This document shows, piece by piece, positions 33,945 to 42,277 of a stretch of DNA of 64,000 nt (position 1 is the first letter of the stretch; every line of letters starts with the position of its first letter). The position numbers were made by a program, and so were the translations under genes. The notes beneath the pieces are model-generated. The model did not search any database. It was given only the letters and a program-made list of their open reading frames with translations, and was not told the DNA's origin. Location of the stretch: NCBI GenBank assembly GCA_964529745.1, contig CAZGZR010000003.1, forward strand, positions 1-64,000, read 5' to 3'. The stretch comes from RBG-16-57-9 sp964529745. Its GTDB lineage: Archaea > Thermoproteota > Bathyarchaeia > TCS64.

Positions 33945-34014
33945 CCGCTTCACCGGGCTAACCAGAGAAGGTGTGAGTGCCTAAAAAAGTGTTGAGAAAA
34001 AAGGAAAGGGGGGT

Positions 34015-34791
34015 TTAGGAGGTTGAGGCCGTTTTTCTTGCTTTGGCGCTCGTGTTCTTGGCGCTCACGCTCGGAGTCAGCGCATCGGTGCTCTGCACCT
34101 GGGGTTTCCTCCAGCCCCAGCCGATGGGGTGGGCGCTGCCCCTCATGTGGAAGCCGTACATGTCTCCGTCGTGGCTCATGTAGCCTTTCATGGCCAGCCT
34201 CACGCCGAACCGCGCTCTGCCTATCCTTCCGATGGCCCATAGGTCCAGGTCTTCCCCGTGGAGCTTCATCACGAAGACTCCGTCGCTGCCTAGGACCGCC
34301 ACTCCCTTGACGCCTACGCGTTCACCGTTGTGGCCTACTATGCCCCAGACGATGTCGTAGACTACGCCGTACTCGGTCGTCTTGACCTTCGTTGCCGCGA
34401 ACATCGTGCCGATCGGGGTAGCTAGGCTGCTCTCCTCTACGTCAGCGTCGCCCAGGGGCCACGAGGAGCCATATGTGCGGGCGATCCACAGCGGGCTCGC
34501 CGTGTCGTCGTCCTCCACCGCGGGGGCGTTCTCTGCGGCGCTGATCCTGTCATCGATCTCGTTCTCGTTGAGGTCGTCGAGCTCGATGGCCTCAGGCTGC
34601 GTCAGCTTTAACCTTTTCTGTATCTCAGCCTTCAGGGACTGCTGTATACTCTGCACACGCTGAGCCCGATTAACAAAAGCCTCGGGCTGGGGGGAGTTGT
34701 TGTCCACCGCGGCGGCCATGACGGGCGTCACCGCGAGGAACGAGGCCACTATGAGGGCCATCACCATCAGGGTTTTGGTTCTTGTCTTCAT
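34015..34791 (-). CDS. Secreted protein of unknown function
   Basis: A 258-residue protein starting at ATG 34791 with a clear signal peptide (MKTRTKTLMVMALIVASFLAV, cut near AAAVD). After an acidic, Asn/Asp-rich stretch comes a compact beta-rich part with GVVYDIVWGIVGHNGERVGV, KLHGEDLDLWAIGRIG and GDMYGFHMRG, possibly a repeat-like or carbohydrate/metal-binding fold. The tail is Lys/Ser/Thr-rich. There is no lipobox or C-terminal anchor. Phased TTTCAC repeats lie upstream. Confidence 0.78.
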   Translation of the reverse strand: MKTRTKTLMVMALIVASFLAVTPVMAAAVDNNSPQPEAFVNRAQRVQSIQQSLKAEIQKRLKLTQPEAIELDDLNENEIDDRISAAENAPAVEDDDTASPLWIARTYGSSWPLGDADVEESSLATPIGTMFAATKVKTTEYGVVYDIVWGIVGHNGERVGVKGVAVLGSDGVFVMKLHGEDLDLWAIGRIGRARFGVRLAMKGYMSHDGDMYGFHMRGSAHPIGWGWRKPQVQSTDALTPSVSAKNTSAKARKTASTS

Positions 34792-34849
34792 TTTTGACCG
34801 TTGCACCCATAGGCGTAAGTATACCATAAGGAACCCCGTGGACGCGGTG

Positions 34850-34930
34850 TTTCAGAACCGGAACCGCTGTTTCACCCGACGAAGGCGCCGTATTTCACGA
34901 TGTTTTCACCCGGAGGGCCTCATTTTTCAC
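34850..34930. repeat. Phased TTTCAC repeats upstream of the secreted-protein gene
   Basis: TTTCAC begins at 34870, 34893, 34904 and 34925, plus a one-base variant TTTCAG at 34850. On the gene's strand these are GTGAAA boxes. Spacings of 20, 23, 11 and 21 bp place them near the same face of the helix. They lie 60-140 bp upstream of the start, just above a TATA-like TATACTTAC, so they could be a regulator array. Confidence 0.5.
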
Positions 34931-34952
34931 CGCTCTGAACGTCTGGTCCTCT

Positions 34953-35918
34953 TTAGCCGTAGTTCCTGCTGGTCAAGACCACGACGAACGTGGACTCCCT
35001 GGGCCTGGCCTTCTCCTTGACGTATTCGGTCATCGCCGCCAGAGCCGCGGAGGACGCCGGGAGCACGGCCAGCCCCTCCTCATTCAAGAGCATCTGGCTG
35101 AACGCGGCGAGCACCTCGTCCCCCAGACCCACGGCGTATCCGCCGCTGTCCCAGAGGGCGTCCAGCGCGTGCTGTCCGTCGAGGCTCCTCCAGCTGACGA
35201 TGGGCTCGTTCACCGGGGTCTCCACGATGCTCTCGGGGTCGAGTTCCTTTATCCTCTTTTTCCCTTTGTTGTAGCTGGTTACTATGGGGTTTCCCCCGTC
35301 CGTGCTCGCGCAGACCATGACAGGTACCTTGTCGGTGAGCCCTCGCCGCCTCAGCCTCTTGAAACCTTGGTATATGCCGCTGAAGCACGTGCCGTTGCTC
35401 GTGGAGACCGAGACAGCGTCTGGGGCGTAGCCGAGTTCGTCGAAGACCTCCCGGGAGATGGTCTCGTAGGCTTTTAGGCTGGCATCCGTGTTCTCTTTTG
35501 TACCTGGGTTGCCGTTGTACCACCCTTTTTCCGCCGCCTCCTGTGCACTCAGTTCCACCAGCTCTTCGTAGGTTCCGGGGGCGATGTGGACTACACCGCC
35601 CTGTCTCTCCATCTCGGCTATGCGCGGCGCTTGGTACTTCTCAGGTATGTACACGTGGGGCTTGATCTCGAAGTACCTGCTGAGGTGAACTATGCTGGCG
35701 CCGAAGTTGCCGCAGCTGGCGACCGCTATCTCGTCGTGACCCTTCTCCCTGGCTAGCTGGAGGGTGGCGTAGCCGGCCCTGTCCTTCATGGTACCCGTGG
35801 GGTTCCCGCCCTCGAACTTTAGCCAGAGTTTACTGAAATCTAGCAATTTTTCTATGTTTCTTGAACGAGTAAAAACGGTGTCCCCTATGCCCACTTCTTT
35901 AAACTTATCTGTGAACAT
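34953..35918 (-). CDS. Threonine synthase-like PLP enzyme
   Basis: A fold-type II PLP enzyme of 321 residues, related to threonine synthase, threonine dehydratase and cysteate synthase. The PLP lysine is in GTMKDRAG (near residue 45), the substrate Ser/Asn loop in VASCGNFGAS, and the phosphate-binding loop in STSNGTCFSG. It is shorter than bacterial threonine synthase (over 400) because the N-terminal zinc-binding/regulatory region is missing. Which reaction it carries out cannot be read from sequence alone. Confidence 0.8.
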   Translation of the reverse strand: MFTDKFKEVGIGDTVFTRSRNIEKLLDFSKLWLKFEGGNPTGTMKDRAGYATLQLAREKGHDEIAVASCGNFGASIVHLSRYFEIKPHVYIPEKYQAPRIAEMERQGGVVHIAPGTYEELVELSAQEAAEKGWYNGNPGTKENTDASLKAYETISREVFDELGYAPDAVSVSTSNGTCFSGIYQGFKRLRRRGLTDKVPVMVCASTDGGNPIVTSYNKGKKRIKELDPESIVETPVNEPIVSWRSLDGQHALDALWDSGGYAVGLGDEVLAAFSQMLLNEEGLAVLPASSAALAAMTEYVKEKARPRESTFVVVLTSRNYG

Positions 35919-36002
35919 GCCCTGTTTTCATGGCCCCTGCTTTTTAGAAAGAAATATTACGATCAATTAAAGTCACCGATCTAGAATAGTAGGTCCGAAA
36001 CA

Positions 36003-37361
36003 GTGAATGGCCTAAGCATAAACGCGAGGCAGACAGCCCACGGCTTCGAGATTCTCTTCCGTGGCTCCAAGTACGTCATGAACTATCCTGACGAGATATG
36101 GCAGGCGTACCCGCAGGAGGCCAAGGACATTCTCTTCGACAACCTGGTCTACGCCGAGACTGTCCACCTCCCCCTGACCTTCAGGAAACGCGAGATCAGG
36201 TTCAACACGTCTCCCCCGTTCTTCCAGACCCAGTTCTTCCAGAACATGGTCATGGACCTCCCCAGCTGCGCCGACGTGGACGGCACCTACACCTCGGAGC
36301 TCCTGAAGGAGTTCATGAACCTGAAGACGAGGTTCAAGGACAACGAGATAAAGATCCCCGCCTTCAAGGACGAGACCCGCGAGGACTCAAGCGTTGTGAG
36401 CCTCAGCTTCGGCAAGGACAGCCTCCTGACTTGGGCGGTTTGTCGAGAGCTGGGCCTTAATCCCCAGGCGGCGTACATCGTGGAGCCCGTGCTGCTCTAC
36501 GAGGAGAAGCACAAGGACAAGCTGGCCAAGGAGTTCCAGAAGGAGTTCGGCGTGGAGCTCCAGAAGATAGAGCACACCATGGGCAACCTGAGGGACGGGC
36601 TCAGGCTGGGCGTCGGCAAGACCGAGCTGGGCTGGGGCCTCCAATCCACCCAGTACGCCATGATGATACTGCCCATCGCCCACATGTTCAGGAGCAGGTA
36701 CATCCTCTTCGGCAACGAGCAGAGCTGCGGCGAGTACTACCACGACAGGGAGGGCTACGTCTGCTACCCCGCCTACGACCAGTGCCACATCTGGACGACC
36801 CAGATCGACCTCATCACCAGGCAGCTGAGCGGAGGCGGCGTGCGCACCATGAGCGTCATCGAGCCGCTGAACGACATCGCCGTCGTCTACACGCTCTACA
36901 AGAGGTACCCCGAGGTGTCCAAGTACCACATGAGCTGCTTCGTGGAGACCGAGGCGGGCAGAGACCACCGGTGGTGCATGGACTGCAGCGTCTGCAGCAA
37001 GATGTACCTCCTCATCAAGGCCTCGGGCTTCGACCCGAGGAAGGTGGGCCTGAACCGCAACATGCTCACCGAGGAGATGAAGGACTACTTCAGCCTCTTC
37101 GGCGGAAGCGACGTCAACACCTACGCCCTCACGGGGAGGGGACGCGACGAGCAGCTCTTCGCGTTCTACCTAGCGTGGAGGAACGGCGACAGGAGCCCCC
37201 TGGTAGAGGAGTTCGAGAAACGGTTCCTCGACGAGGCCAAGGGCAGGGAGGACGAGCTCTACAAGACCTTCTTCGAGATACAAGAGTCCATAACGTTGCC
37301 CAGCCACATCAAGAGCCAGGCGGAGAGCATCTACAGGGAGGTTCTGAGCGACGTCCCCTAG
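36003..37361 (+). CDS. PP-loop ATP pyrophosphatase protein, MurL-like candidate
   Basis: A 452-residue protein with the N-type ATP pyrophosphatase loop SFGKDS at 135-140. About 100 residues precede it (TAHGFEILFRGSKYVMNYP). A probable metal site CMDCSVC lies at 325-331, and there is a C-terminal helical tail. This layout (N-terminal domain, SxGKDS loop, late CxxC) resembles MurL, the bacterial epimerase that turns UDP-MurNAc-L-Ala-L-Glu into the D-Glu form, but similarity at residue level is only suggestive. The next gene 7 bp downstream is a D-Ala-D-Ala ligase-like protein, which strengthens a cell-wall or peptide-ligation link. Start is GTG 36003. Confidence 0.7.
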   Translation: MNGLSINARQTAHGFEILFRGSKYVMNYPDEIWQAYPQEAKDILFDNLVYAETVHLPLTFRKREIRFNTSPPFFQTQFFQNMVMDLPSCADVDGTYTSELLKEFMNLKTRFKDNEIKIPAFKDETREDSSVVSLSFGKDSLLTWAVCRELGLNPQAAYIVEPVLLYEEKHKDKLAKEFQKEFGVELQKIEHTMGNLRDGLRLGVGKTELGWGLQSTQYAMMILPIAHMFRSRYILFGNEQSCGEYYHDREGYVCYPAYDQCHIWTTQIDLITRQLSGGGVRTMSVIEPLNDIAVVYTLYKRYPEVSKYHMSCFVETEAGRDHRWCMDCSVCSKMYLLIKASGFDPRKVGLNRNMLTEEMKDYFSLFGGSDVNTYALTGRGRDEQLFAFYLAWRNGDRSPLVEEFEKRFLDEAKGREDELYKTFFEIQESITLPSHIKSQAESIYREVLSDVP

Positions 37362-37368
37362 GCTGCGG

Positions 37369-38415
37369 GTGGCCTTCTGCTGCAACACGAGGGTCGCGGA
37401 CGATGAGTTCAACGTCGAGTTCGAGCCCGAGGAGACCATCGAACACGTCAGGAACGGCATAGAGAGAGCGGGCTGGGAGTACCTGCTCATCGAGGCTGAC
37501 GAGGACTGCTACGAGAACCTGAGGCTCGAGAACCCGGACATGGTGTTCAACAGGGCGGAGGGCTTGAGGGGTGAGAGCAGGGAGAGCCACGTCCCGGCGT
37601 TCTGCGAGATGCTGGGCATCCCATACGTCGGCTCGGGGATAATGGCCAACGCCATCGGCCTCGACAAGCCCACCACCAAGATGATAATAGAGCACCACGG
37701 CCTCAAGACGGCTCCGTTCCAGGTGTTCGACGCCCCCGATGAGCCCATGCGGCGGGGCCTCAGCTATCCCCTGATCCTGAAGCCCAGCCACGAGGGCAGC
37801 AGCATAGGTATCAACTGGGACAACGTGGTTTACGACGAGGATGCCTTCAGGGAGAAGCTGGGGGAGATGCTCCGGGTCTACAAGCAGCCTATACTCGTGG
37901 AGAGGTTCATCGACGGCCGCGAGTTCAGCGTCGGGCTGGTAGGCAACTATCTCGACGAGGAGGAGCCGACGGTGCTGCCCGTTCTGGAGGTGGACTTCAG
38001 CGGCTTCCCGCCTGAGCTTGGAAGGGTCCTGGGCCAGAAGGCCAAGAGCGTCTTCGACGACAGCAGCAACTACAAGTGCCCAGCCAAGATCGATGGGGCG
38101 CTGAGAAGGCGTCTCGAGGCCCACGCCAAGGCCAGCTATAAGGCGCTGGGCTGCCTCGACTGGGCCCGGCTGGACTACCGGCTGGACGCCGACGGTGAGC
38201 TCTATTTCCTGGAGGTGAACACGCTGCCTGGCATCGACTACGACGTGGTGAGGGACGAGCTGAGCTTCTACCCCATGATGTGGGTGGCGGCGGGCAAGAC
38301 CTACGATGACATGGTACGGGAGGTAATACAGGCCGCCTTACGCAGGTACGGCATCATCGACACCGGCAAAACCGAGCCCCATATCTCCGAGGACAAGCCT
38401 AGCTACATCACATAG
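37369..38415 (+). CDS. D-alanine-D-alanine ligase-like ATP-grasp enzyme
   Basis: An ATP-grasp ligase of 348 residues. The stretch FNRAEGLRGESRESHVPAF (about 60-78), the glycine loop LKPSHEGSSIGI and the C-terminal LEVNTLPG are hallmarks of Ddl-type enzymes. The usual N-terminal SxE motif is not recognisable in the first 20 residues, so the substrate could be another amino acid or peptide pair. Start is GTG 37369, 7 bp after the PP-loop gene, indicating an operon. No MurF or other Mur ligase is visible here. Confidence 0.85.
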   Translation: MAFCCNTRVADDEFNVEFEPEETIEHVRNGIERAGWEYLLIEADEDCYENLRLENPDMVFNRAEGLRGESRESHVPAFCEMLGIPYVGSGIMANAIGLDKPTTKMIIEHHGLKTAPFQVFDAPDEPMRRGLSYPLILKPSHEGSSIGINWDNVVYDEDAFREKLGEMLRVYKQPILVERFIDGREFSVGLVGNYLDEEEPTVLPVLEVDFSGFPPELGRVLGQKAKSVFDDSSNYKCPAKIDGALRRRLEAHAKASYKALGCLDWARLDYRLDADGELYFLEVNTLPGIDYDVVRDELSFYPMMWVAAGKTYDDMVREVIQAALRRYGIIDTGKTEPHISEDKPSYIT

Positions 38416-38468
38416 TGATCGCCGTCTCATCGGTAAACCCTATTATCCGCCGGAGCTGAACCGTATCC

Positions 38469-38723
38469 GTGGACGCTTCAACCATCGAAAACAGGCGCAG
38501 CATAATGGAGGTTCTCTACAGACATAGGGCCTCGGGTGGGGGCCCCGTGAGCCTGGAGGAAATGGGATCGCTGGGCTTCATCGATGCCGGGAGGCTGCGC
38601 GAGGACATGGAGTACCTCGAAGCGTTAGACTACGTGGAGCTCATCGACGGACGCGTCGCCCTCACCGACCTGGGCTTCACGGTGATGGACAACCGTGAGT
38701 TCAGCTTCTGCCCACACCTCTGA
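38469..38723 (+). CDS. Small winged-helix DNA-binding protein
   Basis: An 84-residue protein with a winged-helix layout: a first helix (NRRSIMEVLYRHRA), SLEEMGSLGFIDAGRLREDMEYLEAL as HTH and recognition helix, and the wing YVELIDGRVALTDLGFTV. Start is GTG 38469. It follows the ligase gene by 53 bp and could be a local regulator. Its end overlaps the convergent DMT transporter by 23 bases. Confidence 0.7.
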   Translation: MDASTIENRRSIMEVLYRHRASGGGPVSLEEMGSLGFIDAGRLREDMEYLEALDYVELIDGRVALTDLGFTVMDNREFSFCPHL

Positions 38724-39585
38724 GGCCAGAGAGCTGCACGATCAAGACTCCCACGAAGACGGCGACCATCCCCAGCAGCTTCACGGCGGTAAGCGTCTCG
38801 TCTAGGAAAATCACGGACAGCACCGCTATCTGTATGAGCATCGTGTTCTGCAGGATCGATATCTCGAAGGCTTCAACCCTCTGAAGCGCGTGGTTCCACA
38901 GGAAGAACGCGGCAGCCGTGTTCACCACCCCGAGCCAGAGCACTATACCCCAGCCGCTGGGGCTCAGCGCGGAGAAGCCCTCGAAGACCCAAGCCGATCC
39001 CGCAATGAAGACGGTGCCTACGCCCATGGCGAACGCAGACAATCCCAGGGGGCCGATGTCCCCCGGCTTGAAGAAGGCTCGGCTGGCGACCAGGTACGCA
39101 GCCCACCCGAGCCCCGAGGCCAAGGTTAAGGCCAGGCCAGTCAGGCTGTCGGCGGGGACTTCCCCGAAGTATATGTAGGCGCCGGCGATGACGAGAGCGA
39201 TGCCGGCTACCTGCCGCGATGTCGGCGGCGTCCGGAGGAAGACGAGCCCCAGGATGAGGACCATGACCGGGGTGAAGTTGAGGATGAAGGTCACCGTGAC
39301 CGCGGGGAGGTGGTAAAGCCCGAGGCACTGCAGCCCCTGCGCGACGGAGTAGCCAGTTACTCCGAGGAACACCAGTTTGAGGGTGGTCCTCCGGTCCAGC
39401 GCCCTGTGTTCGCCTCGCAGCACCGCAATGGGCACTAGGACGAGGGAAGCGACCATGTAGCGGAGGGAGACAAGCAGGAGGGGGCTGATCTCCGTGAGCC
39501 CTATCTTGGTGAGTATGTAGCTGGTGGACCAGAGAAACGTCACGAGGAGCGCCTCTAGGAGCGCTCCGAGCCTTCCCTGAGCCAT
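38701..39585 (-). CDS. EamA/DMT-family transporter
   Basis: A ten-helix exporter or importer of 294 residues. The two EamA repeats start at LLEALLVTFLWSTSYILTKIG and GLALTLASGLGWAAYLVAS, each with the family's conserved Trp/Pro-rich first helix. Members move amino acids, nucleotide sugars or metabolites. The start codon ATG 39585 is 27 bp from a TATA box (CTATTTAAG, 39608-39616), so the message is probably leaderless. Confidence 0.88.
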   Translation of the reverse strand: MAQGRLGALLEALLVTFLWSTSYILTKIGLTEISPLLLVSLRYMVASLVLVPIAVLRGEHRALDRRTTLKLVFLGVTGYSVAQGLQCLGLYHLPAVTVTFILNFTPVMVLILGLVFLRTPPTSRQVAGIALVIAGAYIYFGEVPADSLTGLALTLASGLGWAAYLVASRAFFKPGDIGPLGLSAFAMGVGTVFIAGSAWVFEGFSALSPSGWGIVLWLGVVNTAAAFFLWNHALQRVEAFEISILQNTMLIQIAVLSVIFLDETLTAVKLLGMVAVFVGVLIVQLSGLRGVGRS

Positions 39586-39607
39586 TTGTGTTGCATTGTC
39601 TACGCCT

Positions 39608-39653
39608 CTATTTAAGCGGCTTCCTGAACCGGCGTCTGCGAAAGTCTATATCG
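39608..39653. promoter_or_regulatory. Divergent TATA boxes for the DMT transporter and the RidA-like gene
   Basis: CTATTTAAG (39608-39616) is 27 bp from the minus-strand DMT start. CTATATCG (39646-39653) is 26 bp from the plus-strand ATG at 39676. Both distances point to leaderless transcripts. Confidence 0.6.
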
Positions 39654-39675
39654 AGCAGTCTCCAATACTCCCTGT

Positions 39676-40134
39676 ATGAACGTCGAAGAGAGAATGAAGG
39701 AGCTCGGCATCGAGCTACCAGAGGCACCGGCGCCCAAGGGCAACTATATAGGAGCCAAGTGGGCGGGCAAAATCGCCTTCAGCTGCGGCCAGGGTCCCTT
39801 CACCACCACGAAACGCGGCATGGTCGGCAAGGACCTGACCATCGAGGAGGGCTACCAGGGGGCGAGGGAGACCGCGATGAACTGCCTGGCCCAGCTCAAG
39901 AAGCAGCTGGGCAGCCTGGACAGGATCAAGCAGGTGCTCCAGGTGGTGGGGTTCATCAATAGCGCGGAGGGCTTCATGGATCAGCCCAAGGTGCTCAACG
40001 GGTTCACTGATCTCCTCATCGAGATATGGGGCGAATACGAGGGCAGGCCCGCGCGTGCGGCGCTGCCGGCTCACCACCCCGGCTGGATATGCGTCGAGGC
40101 TTGGATGGTGGTGGAGCTACACCCAGAGGATTAG
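39676..40134 (+). CDS. RidA/YjgF-family imine deaminase
   Basis: A 152-residue member of the RidA family, which hydrolyses reactive enamine/imine products of PLP enzymes to keto acids. It contains the N-terminal KGNYIGAKWAGKIAFSCGQGP, the LDRIKQVLQVVGFINSAEGF region and the catalytic Arg segment GRPARAALPAHHPG. It is slightly longer than canonical RidA (about 130), with a short N-terminal helix. Two PLP enzymes in the window (11790 and 34953) could supply substrates. Confidence 0.88.
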   Translation: MNVEERMKELGIELPEAPAPKGNYIGAKWAGKIAFSCGQGPFTTTKRGMVGKDLTIEEGYQGARETAMNCLAQLKKQLGSLDRIKQVLQVVGFINSAEGFMDQPKVLNGFTDLLIEIWGEYEGRPARAALPAHHPGWICVEAWMVVELHPED

Positions 40135-40188
40135 CCCTTTTTCTTCATCCCTGTTTTATTCTCGTTCTCCCAATTACTCGTGGTTGCT

Positions 40189-41019
40189 ATGGGTAGGCTT
40201 GAGGGTAAGGTGGCGGTGATCACTGGCGGCGCCTCGGGCATCGGGGAGGCTTCTGTTAGGCTATTCGTCGAGGAGGGTGCCGAGGTCGTGGTCGCGGACG
40301 TTCAGGACGAGAGAGGTAGGAGAATAGCTGAGGAGACGGGCGCGGAGTACGTGCACGCGGACGTGACCCGGGAGGAGGACGTCGAGTCCGCGGTCTCCCA
40401 CGCAGTAGACGCGTATGGTCGCCTCGACTGCATGTTCAACAACGCGGGGATCGCGGGGGCGGTAGGCCCCATCGAGTCCGTCACCGTCGAGGCTTTCGAC
40501 AGGACGGTTGCCGTTATTCTTAGGGGCGTCTTCCTCGGCGTCAAGCACGCCGCCCCTGTCATGCGAGGCCAGGGAGGCGGCAGCATCATAAACACGGCGA
40601 GCGTCGCGGCCATAAGGACGGGATACGGGAACCATGTCTACAGCGCCGCCAAGGCAGGGGTGGTGCAGTTCACGAAGTCGGTGGCCATGGAGCTGGGTGA
40701 GGACAACGTGAGGGTTAACTGCATCCTACCCGGGTTCATACCCACCCCCATGATCGCCATTGCGAGGGGTGTACCCGTAGAGGAGGCCGAGGCCAAGCTC
40801 GGCGTCATAACCGAATCGTTCAGGGAGGCCCAGCCCCTCAGGCGGCCGGGGCGCCCAGACGACGTAGCCAAGGCGGCTCTCTGGCTGGCGAGCGACGACT
40901 CCAGCTTCGTCAACGGCCACGCCTTGGCTGTTGACGGAGGTGTCTCTTGCGGCAGGATGTGGAGCGACTACCAGGAGGCCATCGAGGGCCTTGAGAGGAG
41001 GCTTGACCTCAGGCGCTGA
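40189..41019 (+). CDS. Short-chain dehydrogenase/reductase
   Basis: A classical SDR of 276 residues. The NAD(P) loop is TGGASGIG near residues 12-19, NNAG is in CMFNNAGIAG, and the catalytic Tyr-Lys pair is Y151 and K155 in VYSAAKAG, with the Ser about 13 residues before. DVQDE after the second strand suggests NAD preference. ATG 40189 is used; GTG 40180 is possible. Its end overlaps the zinc-finger-like gene by 11 bases on the opposite strand. Confidence 0.9.
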   Translation: MGRLEGKVAVITGGASGIGEASVRLFVEEGAEVVVADVQDERGRRIAEETGAEYVHADVTREEDVESAVSHAVDAYGRLDCMFNNAGIAGAVGPIESVTVEAFDRTVAVILRGVFLGVKHAAPVMRGQGGGSIINTASVAAIRTGYGNHVYSAAKAGVVQFTKSVAMELGEDNVRVNCILPGFIPTPMIAIARGVPVEEAEAKLGVITESFREAQPLRRPGRPDDVAKAALWLASDDSSFVNGHALAVDGGVSCGRMWSDYQEAIEGLERRLDLRR

Positions 41020-41350
41020 TTCTTTTCCGGAGGTCATCCAGCTCGGCCTCAGCGCTCTCGTTGAGCTGGATGAGCCTGCTTTTCCTCCACTGAATGCGGG
41101 CTTCCATGAACTTCTCGGGTTCGGGGGGATCGGGGAAATGAGGCGCCGAAGGGTCATCTATTTCTCTCTGGAAGAGGCTACCGAAATCGGCTGAGTGGCT
41201 GCCTGCCTCCACGAGTCTATTGATGCGTTCCCTGCACAAGGCGCAACTCTCGACGTGTTCCAGTAGGTTGAGCTCGATGTGGTTCTCAACTATGAACTTT
41301 AAGTAGCTTCCTTCGAGGCGGCGGAGGTTCAGCTGTTCGCAGTCTTCCAT
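41009..41350 (-). CDS. Putative anti-sigma-type zinc-finger protein
   Basis: A 113-residue soluble protein with an HxxxCxxC motif (HVESCALCRERI, near 32-43), as in the zinc-binding anti-sigma domain of bacteria. After it comes an acidic stretch (DDPSAPHFPDPPEPEKF) and a helical tail. Archaea lack bacterial sigma factors, so the family resemblance probably reflects a general protein-binding zinc finger. No membrane segment is present. The function is unknown. Confidence 0.7.
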   Translation of the reverse strand: MEDCEQLNLRRLEGSYLKFIVENHIELNLLEHVESCALCRERINRLVEAGSHSADFGSLFQREIDDPSAPHFPDPPEPEKFMEARIQWRKSRLIQLNESAEAELDDLRKRISA

Positions 41351-41380
41351 GTCTTAGTAACCGGTGCAGCCCCAGTTTAA

Positions 41381-41716
41381 TCATTGGATCGGCTCAAGGT
41401 TCTCGGTCGGTATCCAGCCTTCCCTGTCTCGGTCTCTGCAGAGGGTCCAGTACTTCACCTCGGTGACATACTCGAATACCTCCCCAGGCTCCACGGTGAG
41501 CTCCCTGGTGTCGTAGTCAGTGGTTATGGTGCCTTCCTCGCCGTCGATTCTCAGGTACTCCTCCGGTATCCACGACCTTACGCCCTCGCGGTTCTCGCCC
41601 CAGTACCAGCCGGGCATCTCGGGGTCCTCGCGCCCCACCTTCACCTTCTCGCCTCTCTTGAAGACGACGTTGTAGTCGAAGGACGCGCTGTGGGGCTTCA
41701 CCACCCTGAGCTTCAT
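41381..41716 (-). CDS. Tandem SH3-like domain protein
   Basis: A 111-residue protein with two SH3-type barrels. The first (about 10-50) has FKRGEKVKVGREDPEMPG and WIPEEYL. The second (about 55-110) has LTVEPGEVFEY and GWIPTENLEPI. The paired short strands and the conserved WIP motif are typical of SH3 folds that read peptides or bind nucleic acid. ATG 41716 is chosen: a TATA-like CTTAAAT at 41740-41746 is 26 bp upstream, so the mRNA would be leaderless. A longer frame exists but lacks a start. Confidence 0.72.
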   Translation of the reverse strand: MKLRVVKPHSASFDYNVVFKRGEKVKVGREDPEMPGWYWGENREGVRSWIPEEYLRIDGEEGTITTDYDTRELTVEPGEVFEYVTEVKYWTLCRDRDREGWIPTENLEPIQ

Positions 41717-41838
41717 GGCTTCCTCGTCGCCGGTGACTGATTTAAGATGTGTGGGAATGCGGTGCCCATACGCCCAACTGTTCGGGCGTATACAATTAAA
41801 TTGATGCGATTGCCTCTGGTAATCCAAGGGTGAGCTGC

Positions 41839-42222
41839 ATGAAGCCTTTGATGAAGATCTTAGTCGCCTACGACGGTTCGGTACACGCCGAAAAAGCCCT
41901 CGGTGAGGCCATTGACCTGGCTCAGAAGTTTAAGGGGTCCATAACGGTCCTCTACGTCGCCTGGGAGAAATCCGACGAAGACAGCCACGTTCTTCTGCTT
42001 AACGCTGAGGAGAGACTGAAGAAGGCCGGGGTAAAACACACGCTCAGGGTCGAGAGGAGCAACTACACGCCCAGGATCATAGTGCGTACGGCCATGGACG
42101 AGGCGTTCGACCTGATAACCATAGGAAGCAGGGGCATCGGGGGAGGAAAGGGTTGGATACTCGGCTCTGTTTCCAGCAGGGTGATAGAGGAGGCACCCTG
42201 CCCCGTCTTAGTGGTCAAGTAA
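41839..42222 (+). CDS. Universal stress protein
   Basis: A UspA-domain protein of 127 residues. It has the opening ILVAYDGSVHAEKAL and the ATP-binding motif GSRGIGGGKGWILGSVSSRV at the end of the domain, before APCPVLVV. The ATP-loop spacing matches the ATP-binding USP subgroup. ATG 41839 is used (GTG 41830 is also in frame). It has its own promoter and stands alone. Confidence 0.92.
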   Translation: MKPLMKILVAYDGSVHAEKALGEAIDLAQKFKGSITVLYVAWEKSDEDSHVLLLNAEERLKKAGVKHTLRVERSNYTPRIIVRTAMDEAFDLITIGSRGIGGGKGWILGSVSSRVIEEAPCPVLVVK

Positions 42223-42277
42223 CCTGAGCAAGCCTATCTTTTTCATATTCTTATAGATGGTTTACATTGAACCCTGG

